The notes beneath the pieces were generated by a model. The model worked only from the letters and a program-made list of their open reading frames with translations, was not told where the DNA came from and did not search any database. 64,000 nt of DNA from Crossiella sp. CA-258035 (GTDB lineage: Bacteria > Actinomycetota > Actinomycetes > Mycobacteriales > Pseudonocardiaceae). The stretch spans positions 7,965,501 to 8,029,500 of the forward strand of contig NZ_CP116413.1 of the NCBI RefSeq assembly GCF_030064675.1, written 5' to 3'. Below are positions 44,320-52,986 of the stretch, piece after piece. The translations under genes were made by a program, and so were the position numbers. Every line of letters begins with the position of its first letter. Positions within the stretch are counted from its first letter, which is position 1.

Positions 44320-45599
44320 TGGTCTCCTCCGGCGTTGAGCACGAGCACGGCGCGGGAGTCGGGGCGCAGCGCCTTGGCCGCGGTCACCACGTCCTCCTCG
44401 CTGACCCCGGCGATCCGCCGCGGCAGTTCGCTGATCAGCTCGGCCCGCCCGAACAGCAGCTCGGCTGCGCCCAGGGCGAGGGTGCGCGACATCAGCCGGT
44501 CGTGCTCGGAGTACAGCGCGGCGGCCCAGCGGGCCTCCACCCTGGCCAGCTCGTCGGTGTCCGGGCCGTCGGAGGCGAGCCGGTGCAGCTCCTCGTCCAG
44601 CGCGCCCAGCACCCTGGAGACGTCCACAGTGGACGGGTGGATGGCGGTGACGGTCAGCGTGTCCGGGTCCCGCGCGTCCAGCGCGCTGCCCAGCAGGCCG
44701 CACCGGGCGCCGACCTCGACCACAAGCTCCTCGTCCTGGGTCATCCGGCGCTGCAACCGGGAGGAGTCCCCGTCGGTGAGCAGCGCGGTGAGCACCACGT
44801 AGTTGAGGTAGGAGTCCAGGTCGGTGGACGGGTCGGGCAGCCGGTAGCCGACCGCGACGCCCGGCAGGGTGGCGTGGGAGTCGGTGTACTCCCCGCGCAG
44901 CTCGCCCTGCGGGAACGGCTCGGCGAAGGACGGCCGCACCGGCACCGGGCGGGCCGGCACGTCGCCGAAGTGCTTGCCCACCAGGTCGATCGCCTCGGCC
45001 AGCGCGAAGTCACCGGCGACGGTGAGCACCGCGTTGCCAGGGGCGTAGAAGGTGTCGAAGAAGGTCGCGCAGTCCTGCAGGCTCGCCTGCTCCAGGTCGG
45101 AGAAGTCCCCGTAACCGTTGTGCGCGTTGGCGAAGGTGGAGTACAGCACCGGCGGCAGGGTGATCCACGGGAACCCGCCGTAGGGCCGGTTCAGCACGTT
45201 GAGCCGGATCTCCTCCTTGACCACGTCGACCTGGTTGCGCAGGTTCTCCTCGGTCAGCTTGGGCGCGCGCATCCGGTCGGCCTCCAGGAAGAGCATGCGC
45301 TCCAGCGCCGCGGAGGGCGCCACCTGGAAGTAGTCGGTGTAGTCCGGATGTGTCGAACCGTTGAACACCCCGCCGGAGCCCTGGACGTGCCGGAAGTGGG
45401 CGAGTTTCTCCAGGCTTTCGCTGCCCTGGAACATCAGGTGCTCGAACAGGTGCGCGAAACCGGTCCGGCCCTCGGGCTCCGATCGGAAGCCCACGTCGTA
45501 GTGCACGCTGACACACACCACGGGAGCCGTGCGATCAGGCGCGAGCAGAACGCGCAGCCCGTTGGCGAGAGTCACCCGGTGCAGCTGGGGATCTGACAT
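44316..45599 (-). CDS. M16-family zinc peptidase, catalytic subunit
   Basis: 427 residues. The inverted zinc motif HLFEH occurs in TGFAHLFEHLMFQGSES. The distal Glu lies in the helix DVVKEEIRLNV about 75 residues on, as in pitrilysin-type enzymes. The C-terminal half has the second M16 domain. It likely degrades short peptides in the cytoplasm; no signal peptide is visible. It is translationally coupled to the non-catalytic partner, and the run then continues into nudC-uvrD2, all with GTGA overlaps or tiny gaps. Confidence 0.94.
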   Translation of the reverse strand: MSDPQLHRVTLANGLRVLLAPDRTAPVVCVSVHYDVGFRSEPEGRTGFAHLFEHLMFQGSESLEKLAHFRHVQGSGGVFNGSTHPDYTDYFQVAPSAALERMLFLEADRMRAPKLTEENLRNQVDVVKEEIRLNVLNRPYGGFPWITLPPVLYSTFANAHNGYGDFSDLEQASLQDCATFFDTFYAPGNAVLTVAGDFALAEAIDLVGKHFGDVPARPVPVRPSFAEPFPQGELRGEYTDSHATLPGVAVGYRLPDPSTDLDSYLNYVVLTALLTDGDSSRLQRRMTQDEELVVEVGARCGLLGSALDARDPDTLTVTAIHPSTVDVSRVLGALDEELHRLASDGPDTDELARVEARWAAALYSEHDRLMSRTLALGAAELLFGRAELISELPRRIAGVSEEDVVTAAKALRPDSRAVLVLNAGGDQ

Positions 45600-45617
45600 G
45601 ACGTAAGACTACGGGCC

Positions 45618-47339
45618 TCAGCGCAGCGCGCGCAGGTGCCCGGCCTCGGCCAGCACCCCGTCCACCGCGGCCAGGAACAGCGGGAAGTGCGCCGCGAACC
45701 GCCGGAGGTCGGGCGTGGACTCCTCCCCTTCGGCCGACTCCCCGTACCAGTAGAGGCCGGGGGTGCCGTCGGCGTCGGACTCCAGGGTGGCGAAGGCGCG
45801 CAGCCAGCGGTCGGTCTCGCCGAGCACCACCGCGTAGGGCAGCGAGCGGGAGAAGACCATCTCGCGGTCGGCCGGCGGGATGTCGTCCACCTGGACCGTG
45901 TGCAGGTAGCCGCGCAGGCCGCGGACCTGGGCCAGCAGCGCGCTGCCCCGGCGGGTGCGGGCGGGCATGGAACGGGCGCCGACGGCCAGCGCGATGCCCG
46001 CCACCACGACCGCGAGGCCGAGCACGGCGTAGGTGGTGGTGAAGGCCAGCACCAGGGTGGCCGCGATGCCCGCGCCGGTCAGGCCGAGACCGACCCACCA
46101 CCAGCGGGTGCGCTCGGTGTCCGGGCGGCGGGTGAACCACTGCCGCTCGACCACGTCGGTGTAGAGCGCGTCGCGCACGCCGGTCAGGTCCAGGCCGCCC
46201 TGGCCGCGCAGCTGGGAGAGCAGCACCTGCTCGCGGTCGCCGGTGAACAGGGTGTCGTAGACGGCCCGCTCGTAGTCGGTGAGGTAGTCATCCGGCGGGT
46301 TGCGGCGCACGATCCGCCAGTTGGCCACACCGCTGCCGCCGTGGATCTCCTCGATCCACAGGTAGTTGCGCACCGCGAGGTCGACCACGGTGGCGGAGAC
46401 GTCCACGACGTCGACGTGCTCGTCCACCACGGTGCCGACCTGGCCGGGCAGCACGCCGTCGGGGGAGGCGAAGCTGACCCGCTGCTGCTCGTCCGCGAGC
46501 AGCACCTGCACCGGGCCGACGTCGCTGGCCAGCGCCTTGGCGTCGCGGCCGCGGGCGAACCAGAGCAGGCCGACGCCGCCGAGCAGCAGCAGCGCCAGGC
46601 CGCCGAGCCCGGCCAGGGTGACCGGGGTGAGCGCGAAGGCCTTGGCCAGCGTGGAGCCCTGGTCGAAGCGGGCGTTGGCCGGCACGGTGCCCGCCTCCAG
46701 GCCGACCGCGAGGTCGATCCGCTCGCCCTGCTTGAGGCCGATGTTGCGGGCCGAGGCGGCCTCGCCGGCGACCACCTGGGCGTTGGTGCACAGGGTCGCC
46801 GAGCCGGGCGCGCCGGCCAGGCAGGTGACCGAGGTGGGCGGCTTGGGCGAGACGAAGCTGATCTCGACCGAGTCGACGTCGGCGCTCCAGCCGCCGGAGA
46901 CCTGCCAGCGCACGTCCTGGGTGTCGCCGGAGTCGCTGACCGCGCCCTCGACGGTGTAGGTGACCGTGGACTGGCCGCCCTCCAGCCGCAGGGTCAGCTC
47001 CTCGGCGTTCTGCTCGACCCGGCCCTTGCCCTCGACCTTGGCCCCGCTCACGGTGAACACCCGCTCAACCGCGTCACCAGCGCCGATGCGCAGCGGGACG
47101 GTCCGGCTGACGCTCTGGCCTTCCGGCACCGCGACCCGTTCGGTCACACTGAGCTTGCCGTCCCGTTCCAGCCGGAGGGACACCTCGGCGGCCACTGTGC
47201 CGGGCAGTCCCTGCGGGCCGGTCGGCTCACCTCCGCCCGAGGGTGGCGGGGGCACAGCGAGGAACGCGACAGGTGCCAGCACGGCCGCGGAGAGCAGAGC
47301 GCCCCAGTTCGTCAACACGGCAGCGGAGGATAGCGGCAT
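45618..47339 (-). CDS. DUF2207-family membrane protein
   Basis: 573 residues. A signal/anchor helix (WGALLSAAVLAPVAFLAV) leads into an extracytoplasmic beta-rich DUF2207 domain (VSLRLERDGKLSVTERVAV, GDTQDVRWQVSGGWSADV). One membrane helix follows near 255-280, then a cytoplasmic region (VDLAVRNYLWIEEIHGG) and two further helices near 425-470. The family is of unknown function. The start is ATG 47339; ATG 47384 is in frame. It is 18 bp upstream of the M16 pair and diverges from the first zinc metallopeptidase. Confidence 0.9.
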   Translation of the reverse strand: MPLSSAAVLTNWGALLSAAVLAPVAFLAVPPPPSGGGEPTGPQGLPGTVAAEVSLRLERDGKLSVTERVAVPEGQSVSRTVPLRIGAGDAVERVFTVSGAKVEGKGRVEQNAEELTLRLEGGQSTVTYTVEGAVSDSGDTQDVRWQVSGGWSADVDSVEISFVSPKPPTSVTCLAGAPGSATLCTNAQVVAGEAASARNIGLKQGERIDLAVGLEAGTVPANARFDQGSTLAKAFALTPVTLAGLGGLALLLLGGVGLLWFARGRDAKALASDVGPVQVLLADEQQRVSFASPDGVLPGQVGTVVDEHVDVVDVSATVVDLAVRNYLWIEEIHGGSGVANWRIVRRNPPDDYLTDYERAVYDTLFTGDREQVLLSQLRGQGGLDLTGVRDALYTDVVERQWFTRRPDTERTRWWWVGLGLTGAGIAATLVLAFTTTYAVLGLAVVVAGIALAVGARSMPARTRRGSALLAQVRGLRGYLHTVQVDDIPPADREMVFSRSLPYAVVLGETDRWLRAFATLESDADGTPGLYWYGESAEGEESTPDLRRFAAHFPLFLAAVDGVLAEAGHLRALR

Positions 47340-47387
47340 CGACCTATGCTTCGGGGCATCGAGTGGGAAAAGAGGGGTGAGCACGCG

Positions 47388-48434
47388 ATGACGGCGCCTT
47401 CAGGGCCGGGTCAGCCGCCGGAGCACGGCGGGAGCGCGGGCTCGGGCTACCCCGCGTACCACGACCCGTATCCGGCCTACGCCGACTACTCCGGCTACCT
47501 CGACCCGGAGCCGCCGAAGCCGCCGCGCCGCCGCAAGAACTCGCCGCTGACCATCCTGCTGGTGCTGGTCGTGCTGGTCGGGTCGGTGGTGGTCTACGCG
47601 AAGGTGACCGCGAACAACGCGGCCGAGCCGGACACCTCGGCCCAGTCCTCGCCGAACAGCCCCGGCACCACCGCGGCCCCCGGCTCCACGCAGCCCTCGC
47701 CCGCCCCGCTGCGGCCGCGGCCGACCCGCAAGCTGGAGGACCACCCGCTGATGGTCGACGGCGGCAAGCTCGCCTTCGCCCAGTGCGACCTGCCCAAGAT
47801 CGGCCGGGCCACCGACCAGCTGCGCGCCTACTACCTGGCCGGGCTCGACTGCCTGCAGCGCGCCTGGACGCCACTGCTGGAGGCGGCGAACCTGCCCACG
47901 CACAAGGTCGAGCTGGACACCTCGGCCGACATCACCGAGACCGCCTGTGGCAAGGCGGACAAGGACGAGCAGTTCGTGGCGATGTACTGCTCGCGGAACT
48001 CGATGATCTACATGCCGACCAAGCGGCTGCTGCGGGTCTACGGCACCAGCTCGCCCGGCGGGCACCTGGCCACGCTGGCGCACGAGTACGGCCACCACGT
48101 GCAGTCGCTGAGCGGGATGCTGGCCGCGGCCGGGCAGAAGCAGGAAGAGGCCGGGGAGGGGACCCCGGGGTCAGCGGAGTTGTCCCGCCGCCTGGAAATG
48201 CAGGCAAACTGCTTCGCGGGCATGTTCCTTGCCGCTACGGTCGGCCGCGGCACCGTGACCAAGGCGCTGGCCGACAAGGCGGTCAACGACTTCCGGCAGG
48301 CTGACGACTCCCCCGACAGCCAGTCCAGTCACGGCACCGGCAAGAACCAGGGAGCCTGGGCCAAGCGGGGTTACGCGTCCGGCAACGCGAAGGACTGCAA
48401 CACCTGGGCGGCCAAGCCCGCAGACGTGAAATGA
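47388..48434 (+). CDS. Membrane-anchored neutral zinc metallopeptidase (YpfJ type), copy 1
   Basis: 348 residues. A short Tyr/Pro-rich cytoplasmic N-terminus (YHDPYPAYADYSGYLDPEP) precedes one membrane helix (SPLTILLVLVVLVGSVVVY). A Ser/Pro/Thr linker and an extracytoplasmic PF04228-type domain follow. HEYGHHVQSLSG gives the HExxH zinc site and the helix EMQANCFAGMFLA supplies the third ligand region. Cysteines in CDLPK, CLQRA, CGKAD and CSRNS probably form disulfides. AGGGGTGA lies 8 bp before the ATG. A paralogue follows 14 bp later, so the two are one operon. Confidence 0.92.
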   Translation: MTAPSGPGQPPEHGGSAGSGYPAYHDPYPAYADYSGYLDPEPPKPPRRRKNSPLTILLVLVVLVGSVVVYAKVTANNAAEPDTSAQSSPNSPGTTAAPGSTQPSPAPLRPRPTRKLEDHPLMVDGGKLAFAQCDLPKIGRATDQLRAYYLAGLDCLQRAWTPLLEAANLPTHKVELDTSADITETACGKADKDEQFVAMYCSRNSMIYMPTKRLLRVYGTSSPGGHLATLAHEYGHHVQSLSGMLAAAGQKQEEAGEGTPGSAELSRRLEMQANCFAGMFLAATVGRGTVTKALADKAVNDFRQADDSPDSQSSHGTGKNQGAWAKRGYASGNAKDCNTWAAKPADVK

Positions 48435-48448
48435 GCTGAGCACCGAGC

Positions 48449-49885
48449 ATGACCACGCCGCCTCCCCCCGGCTCGTGGCCGCCACCGGGACCCGGACCGC
48501 AGCCCGGTCCGCGCGCCGGCTGGCCACCGCCCGCGCCGGTCGCCCCACCGCCGCGCCCCGCCCCGGTCGCCCCGCAGGGCACCCGCCGGATGCCGCCGCC
48601 CGGCGCGGTGCAGCCGCCGCCGATGCCCTCGGGCCCGCAGCACCGCCCGCCGATGCCGACCGGCCCGCAGGGCAGGCCGCCCGGCCCACCGCCCGGTGGT
48701 CCGCGCCCGCCCGGTCCGCCGATGGGTCCGCCCATGGGCGGGATGCCCGGTGGCGGGTTCGCGCCGCCGCCGCGCGCGGTGATGCCGCCGCCGATGGCCG
48801 CCCCGCACAGCGCGCCACGCCCCGGCGGTCCCGGTGGCCCTGGTGGGCCGCCCCCGCCGTGGCTGCCGCCGCAGCAGGCCTGGCCGATCGGCTTCCCGCC
48901 GCCGCGCCGGAAGTCCTCCGGCCCGGTGGTCGCGCTGGTGCTGGTGGGCGCGCTGGTGCTGGGTGTCGGCCTGGTCGCGATCGCGATCGGCAGCAGCCGG
49001 CGGACCTCGGTCGCCGAGCCCGGCTACACCTTCCCGAGCTACACCGGCCTGGCCCGTCCCACCGGTCGCAGCACGACCACCACGACGACGACCACCACCG
49101 GCAGCACCTCGGGCCGGTTCACCACCACCCGCGCCAGCACCTCGACCAGCAGCGCCCCGCCGCAGCCCCGCCCGGTGCCCAGGCTCAAGGACAACCCGCT
49201 GCACCAGGTGGGCAAGCCGGTCGCGCCGGCGAACTGCAACCTGCCCGCGTTCAAGTCCAGCCCGGAGGCGCTGCGCGCCTTCTACGGCGCGGCGGTGAAG
49301 TGCATGCACGAGGCCTGGGCCCCGGTGATGCGCGCGGCGAACCTGCCGGATGACCCACCGGGCCTGGAAGTCGTGGTGGGCAAGGACAACAGCCCGTGCA
49401 GCTCCGGCGGCTACTCCAGCGGCGCGTTCTACTGCGGGCGCAACCACACGATCTACATGAACGCCAGGGTGGAGCGCAACGACGGCCAGAACGTGCAGGC
49501 CGGTCCGAGCCTGGGCGTGATGGCGCACGAGTACGGCCACCACGTGCAGTCGATGAGCGGCATCCTGGGCGCCGCCTGGGACCTGATGTACGACGCGGGC
49601 CAGACCTCGGCCACCGGCCTTGAGCTGTCCCGCCGCAAGGAGCTCCAGGCCAGCTGCTTCGCCGGCATGTTCCTGGCCGCCGCCTCCGGCCGCGCCTCGG
49701 TCAACCGCAACCTGGCCAACGCGGCCATCGCCGACCTCGGCCAGCGCGGCGACTGGCCGAACAACAAGCGCCCCCGCGACCACGGCTCCCCCGGCAACAA
49801 CAAGGCCTGGGCCAACCACGGCGCCAAGTTCAACAACAGCCGCGACTGCAACACCTGGGACGCCAAGTCCGACATCGTGAGCTGA
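48449..49885 (+). CDS. Membrane-anchored neutral zinc metallopeptidase (YpfJ type), copy 2
   Basis: 478 residues. A ~150-residue cytoplasmic N-terminus made mainly of Pro/Gly/Met (PPPGAVQPPPMPSGPQHRPP) precedes one membrane helix (VVALVLVGALVLGVGLVAIA). A Thr/Ser linker with nine successive Thr and the peptidase domain follow. HEYGHHVQSMSG carries HExxH and ELQASCFAGMFLA matches copy 1. The two catalytic domains are clearly paralogous, while their N-terminal parts differ. The Pro-rich tail may bind partner proteins inside the cell. The stop is followed by a large palindrome. Confidence 0.93.
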   Translation: MTTPPPPGSWPPPGPGPQPGPRAGWPPPAPVAPPPRPAPVAPQGTRRMPPPGAVQPPPMPSGPQHRPPMPTGPQGRPPGPPPGGPRPPGPPMGPPMGGMPGGGFAPPPRAVMPPPMAAPHSAPRPGGPGGPGGPPPPWLPPQQAWPIGFPPPRRKSSGPVVALVLVGALVLGVGLVAIAIGSSRRTSVAEPGYTFPSYTGLARPTGRSTTTTTTTTTGSTSGRFTTTRASTSTSSAPPQPRPVPRLKDNPLHQVGKPVAPANCNLPAFKSSPEALRAFYGAAVKCMHEAWAPVMRAANLPDDPPGLEVVVGKDNSPCSSGGYSSGAFYCGRNHTIYMNARVERNDGQNVQAGPSLGVMAHEYGHHVQSMSGILGAAWDLMYDAGQTSATGLELSRRKELQASCFAGMFLAAASGRASVNRNLANAAIADLGQRGDWPNNKRPRDHGSPGNNKAWANHGAKFNNSRDCNTWDAKSDIVS

Positions 49886-49973
49886 CCAGGCAAGAGACCC
49901 AGCGACAACTTGCCGCGTTGGGAGGCGTGGCGCGCCAGCGACACGCTGGGCTTTTTGACCCAGCGACGGGTTT

Positions 49974-50068
49974 GATTTTTTCGCGTCGTGCGTTCGTGCC
50001 CCCGACACTCCGAAGCTTGCTTCGCGTGTGCCGGGGGCACGAACGCACGACTCAGGAGCGAAAAAATC
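49974..50068. repeat. 95-bp palindrome / bidirectional terminator
   Basis: An outer 11-bp stem (GATTTTTTCGC / GCGAAAAAATC) encloses a perfect 19-bp stem (49986-50004 against 50032-50050, TCGTGCGTTCGTGCCCCCG). An inner CGAAGC-TT-GCTTCG hairpin lies in the loop. T-runs on both strands flank it, so it can terminate both the zinc-peptidase operon (+) and espG-like gene transcription (-). It may also be a dispersed palindromic element. Confidence 0.85.
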
Positions 50069-50132
50069 CCGCGCGCGGAGCGCGCCAATGTCACAGGCCT
50101 GAAAACCCAGCCCCCAGTCCCAGCCTCAGCCC

Positions 50133-50876
50133 CTAGTCCCACCCCAGCGTCCGCGCCAGGTCCGCCAGCATCCGCTGCACCTGCGCCGTCACCCTGGCCG
50201 GGTTCCCGGGCGCGACCGTCGTCCACGACGACCCGTCGTAAGTCCCCCGCTGCTCCAGCAGGTACCGCCCGCGCTCGGTGTCCAGGAAGCTCACCGTGTG
50301 CGCCGCCAGGTGCCGCCGCCCGGCCCGATCCCGCATGGCCGCGGCGAACTGCCCGCCGCCGATGATCCCGCTGAGCATGTGCCCCAAGGCTTCCGCGTCA
50401 GCGGGCCGGACCCGGCGGGCGCGCAGGGCGGCGGTCAGGTCCTCGGTTCCGGTGTAGGCGCGGCCGCAGGCCTCGTCGAAGACGGCGCTGGGCACGCTGA
50501 CCGAGCGGCCGGGGCCGCCGCGCAGAGCAGGGGCGACCGAGACGATCAGGCGGGGCAGGGCGGTGCCGAAGGCCGGGCGCAGGCGGATGAGGTGGTCGGT
50601 GCGGATGGCCAGCAGGCCGGCGTCGCCGGAGGCCACCGCGACCGCCCACACCTCGGGCTGCCGGGAGACCTGCACGGTCACCTCGCGCTGGGCGCCTGCC
50701 AGCAGGCGCAGCGCCGGGACCAGGTCGTCCTCCGGCGGCGCGGGTGGTCCCTGCCGGGCCGGGCCGGGCGGGCCGGCCAGTGCGGGCGGTGGCGCGCCCA
50801 GGTCCAGCCGTTGCCAGGTCAGGGCGAACTGGCGCGGGTCGAGTCTGAGTTCGGCGCGGCGCGTTCCCGCGGTCAC
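50133..50876 (-). CDS. EspG-family protein (ESX-secretion associated)
   Basis: 247 residues. EspG proteins are cytosolic chaperones that bind PE/PPE-type substrates of type VII secretion. Family landmarks are the early RLDPRQFALTWQRLDLG, the internal EVTVQVSRQPEVWAVAV, and the C-terminal GGGQFAAAMRDRAGRRHLA then VSFLDTERGRYLLEQR. A Pro-rich insertion occurs near residues 30-50. No WXG100, EccC or PE/PPE gene is present within the window, so this is an orphan. The GTG start is at 50876. Confidence 0.85.
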   Translation of the reverse strand: MTAGTRRAELRLDPRQFALTWQRLDLGAPPPALAGPPGPARQGPPAPPEDDLVPALRLLAGAQREVTVQVSRQPEVWAVAVASGDAGLLAIRTDHLIRLRPAFGTALPRLIVSVAPALRGGPGRSVSVPSAVFDEACGRAYTGTEDLTAALRARRVRPADAEALGHMLSGIIGGGQFAAAMRDRAGRRHLAAHTVSFLDTERGRYLLEQRGTYDGSSWTTVAPGNPARVTAQVQRMLADLARTLGWD

Positions 50877-50985
50877 GGCAACGTCCCCATGAGGCTGCCC
50901 CTCTCCGCTGTGTTGCGACGGTGCGGAGGGTGAGACGGGAAACGGGACGTGCGGGTTCCCGATGAACGAGGTTCCCTGTGCGGAC

Positions 50986-51435
50986 CTATGAACGGCGGGG
51001 CATCGGCAGCCGGACCCGGAGCAGGAAGCCGTAGAGCGCGCCCGCGACGCAGGCCAGGGCGAGCAGCACCGAGCTGAGCCTGCCCGCCAGCCCGTTGCCG
51101 GTCGGCGTCGCCCCGGCGGGCAGCACCACCAGCTCGCCGGCGGCCACCGGCACGGGCAGGGCGACCCGCAGGGTCTCGCCCTGGCGGTGGCCGCAGCCGT
51201 CCAGCTTGGCCTGGCGCTTCTGGCCGTCGACCTCCAGCTCGACCACGTCCTGCGCGGCCTGGCCAGTGCACGGCGATGAGGTGACCACGACCGCGCTGAC
51301 CTCGCGGGTCCGCGCCTGCGGCGGGGTGTCGCCGAGCAGCGGACGCAGCCAGACGACCAGCGCGGTGCCGAGACCGACCAGCCCGACCGCGAGCAGGATC
51401 AGTCCCCAGCGCACGGGAGCGGGTCGGGGAGCCAC
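50986..51435 (-). CDS. Predicted two-helix membrane protein, unknown function
   Basis: 149 residues, not recognised. N-terminal helix LILLAVGLVGLGTALVVWL, a ~75-residue extracytoplasmic segment with two cysteines (SSPCTGQA, KLDGCGHRQGE) that could form a disulfide, and a C-terminal helix LSSVLLALACVAGALYGFLL ending in a basic tail. Lies between the EspG-like and DUF5666 genes on the same strand, with 109 bp to the former. The middle segment, about 80 residues between helices, resembles a small beta domain. Confidence 0.75.
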   Translation of the reverse strand: MAPRPAPVRWGLILLAVGLVGLGTALVVWLRPLLGDTPPQARTREVSAVVVTSSPCTGQAAQDVVELEVDGQKRQAKLDGCGHRQGETLRVALPVPVAAGELVVLPAGATPTGNGLAGRLSSVLLALACVAGALYGFLLRVRLPMPRRS

Positions 51436-51481
51436 CCTGCCGATGGTGGCAGAAGGCTCCCCGTACCGGTCAACCGGCGCG

Positions 51482-52159
51482 CTACCGCTTGGCCGGGACC
51501 TGGCGCAGCCGGTCGGCCTTGAGCACCGCGCCGCTCTCCACCGCGTCGCCGCGCACCGCGACCACGTCGCCCACCTTGGGCTTGTCCTGGATGCCGGAGA
51601 GGTCGACGGCCTGGGCCAGTCCGGTGCGGGCCAGCACGGTGGCGCGGTCGCCGTCCAGCTTGGTCACGGTGCCGGTGAGGTGCGCCTTCGGCACGGTGAC
51701 CCGCAACGCCTTGTTGTCCTTGGTCACCCGGACCGCGACCCGGTGGCCCGGCTTGAGACCGGTCAGCTCGGCCACGCCGTTGCCGTGCACCCTGGTGCGC
51801 GCGTCCGCCTCCACGGTCACCTCGCCGCCGCCGTCCCTGGTGACGGTGAGCTTGCCGGTCTCCACCGACTTCACCGTGCCGAGCAGCACGGTGGTGCCCT
51901 CCTGCTGGCGGCGCTTGTCCTTGGGGCCTTTGGCCGGGTGCGCGGCGGCCTCGGCCGCGACCGGCTCGGCGGCCAGCCGGACCTCGCCGGCGGGCTGGGC
52001 CTGGCCGGTGAGGCCGCCGAGCAGCACGGCCCCGATCGCCGCGCCCGCCACGCCGACCACCGCGACCACGCCGAGCGCCTTGAGCCCCTTGCGGCGGGGT
52101 GGCGCGGTCTCGGCTGACGGCTGTTCCGGGACGGGCACGATCAACGGCTCCTGGTTCAC
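51482..52159 (-). CDS. Exported DUF5666-domain protein
   Basis: 225 residues from GTG 52159 with GGAGG 5 bp upstream. One membrane helix (LGVVAVVGVAGAAIGAVLL) anchors an extracytoplasmic region of repeated small beta units: LLGTVKSVETGKLTVTRDG, TGTVTKLDGDRATVLART and VGDVVAVRGDAVESG. This DUF5666 pattern is an OB-like repeat of unknown function. It diverges from a two-component system. Paired TTCAG sites between them suggest the regulator controls both directions. Confidence 0.82.
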   Translation of the reverse strand: MNQEPLIVPVPEQPSAETAPPRRKGLKALGVVAVVGVAGAAIGAVLLGGLTGQAQPAGEVRLAAEPVAAEAAAHPAKGPKDKRRQQEGTTVLLGTVKSVETGKLTVTRDGGGEVTVEADARTRVHGNGVAELTGLKPGHRVAVRVTKDNKALRVTVPKAHLTGTVTKLDGDRATVLARTGLAQAVDLSGIQDKPKVGDVVAVRGDAVESGAVLKADRLRQVPAKR

Positions 52160-52229
52160 GGTTCCTCCACGACGGCTGTGCGCACCTGCGGCTGGTGCGC
52201 GATCCGCCAGCAGACGCTCCTCGCCGAAG

Positions 52230-52286
52230 CTGAACCCAGCCTGAAACACCCGGTTCGGGGTGGGCACCTTCAGCCATGCTTCAGCC
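52230..52286. promoter_or_regulatory. Paired 11-bp direct repeats between DUF5666 gene and two-component operon
   Basis: TTCAGCC occurs at 52269 and 52280 on the plus strand. CTGAA (TTCAG on the minus strand) occurs at 52230 and 52241. Each pair is spaced 11 bp, one helical turn, as expected for tandem binding of OmpR-family regulators, and the pairs face opposite genes. Confidence 0.7.
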
Positions 52287-52299
52287 TGGTGGGACCACA

Positions 52300-52986
52300 A
52301 TGGGACCGGTGAGCACCGCTGCACGAGTTCTGCTCGTCGAGGACGCCGAGGCCATCCGGGTCGCGGTGGCCTCCGCGCTGTCCGCCGCCGGGTACGCCGC
52401 CGAGGCCAGGCCGGACGGCCGCACCCTGGAGGCGGACCTGGAGTCCTTCCGGCCGGACCTGGTCATCCTGGACGTGATGCTGCCGGGCCGGGACGGGTTC
52501 GCGCTGCTGGACGTGGTGCGCAGCCGGTGCGACTCGGCGGTGGTGCTGCTGACCGCGCGGGACGGCGTGCACGACCGGGTGCGCGGGCTGCGCGGCGGCG
52601 CGGACGACTACGTGGTCAAGCCGTTCGAGCTGGCCGAGCTGATCGCGCGGGTGGGCGCGGTGCTGCGGCGGCTCAACCGGGTGCCCTCCACCACCCAGAT
52701 CGCCGACCTGGTGATCGACGCCGACGGCGGCATCGTCTCCAGGGGCGGGGCGAACATCGAGCTGACCGCGACCGAGCTGCGGCTGCTGTCCTACCTGGCC
52801 GCCCAGCGCGGGCGGGTGGTGAGCAAGACGCAGATCCTCACCGCGGTGTGGGGCTATGAGGACTACGACGCGAACCTGGTCGAGGTGCACGTGAGCGCGC
52901 TGCGCCGCAAGCTGGAGGCGCACGGGCCGCGACTGCTGCACACCGTGCGCGGCCTGGGCTACGTCCTGCGCGCGAACGAGCCGTGA
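52300..52986 (+). CDS. OmpR-family response regulator
   Basis: 228 residues. The receiver domain (VLLVEDAEAIRVAV; phospho-Asp in LVILDVMLPGRDGF; Lys in YVVKPFELAEL) is joined to a winged helix (IELTATELRLLSYLA, ending HTVRGLGYVLRANEP). ATG 52300 is chosen; a GTG at 52309 is an equally plausible start. It overlaps its kinase gene by 4 bp (GTGA). Two TTCAGCC repeats lie just upstream and probably mediate autoregulation and control of the divergent DUF5666 gene. Confidence 0.95.
   Translation: MGPVSTAARVLLVEDAEAIRVAVASALSAAGYAAEARPDGRTLEADLESFRPDLVILDVMLPGRDGFALLDVVRSRCDSAVVLLTARDGVHDRVRGLRGGADDYVVKPFELAELIARVGAVLRRLNRVPSTTQIADLVIDADGGIVSRGGANIELTATELRLLSYLAAQRGRVVSKTQILTAVWGYEDYDANLVEVHVSALRRKLEAHGPRLLHTVRGLGYVLRANEP

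Noticed and set aside
49988..50136. Two short mirror ORFs starting with MRSCPRH on opposite strands
   Set aside because: They are translations of the two arms of the 95-bp palindrome, not genes.
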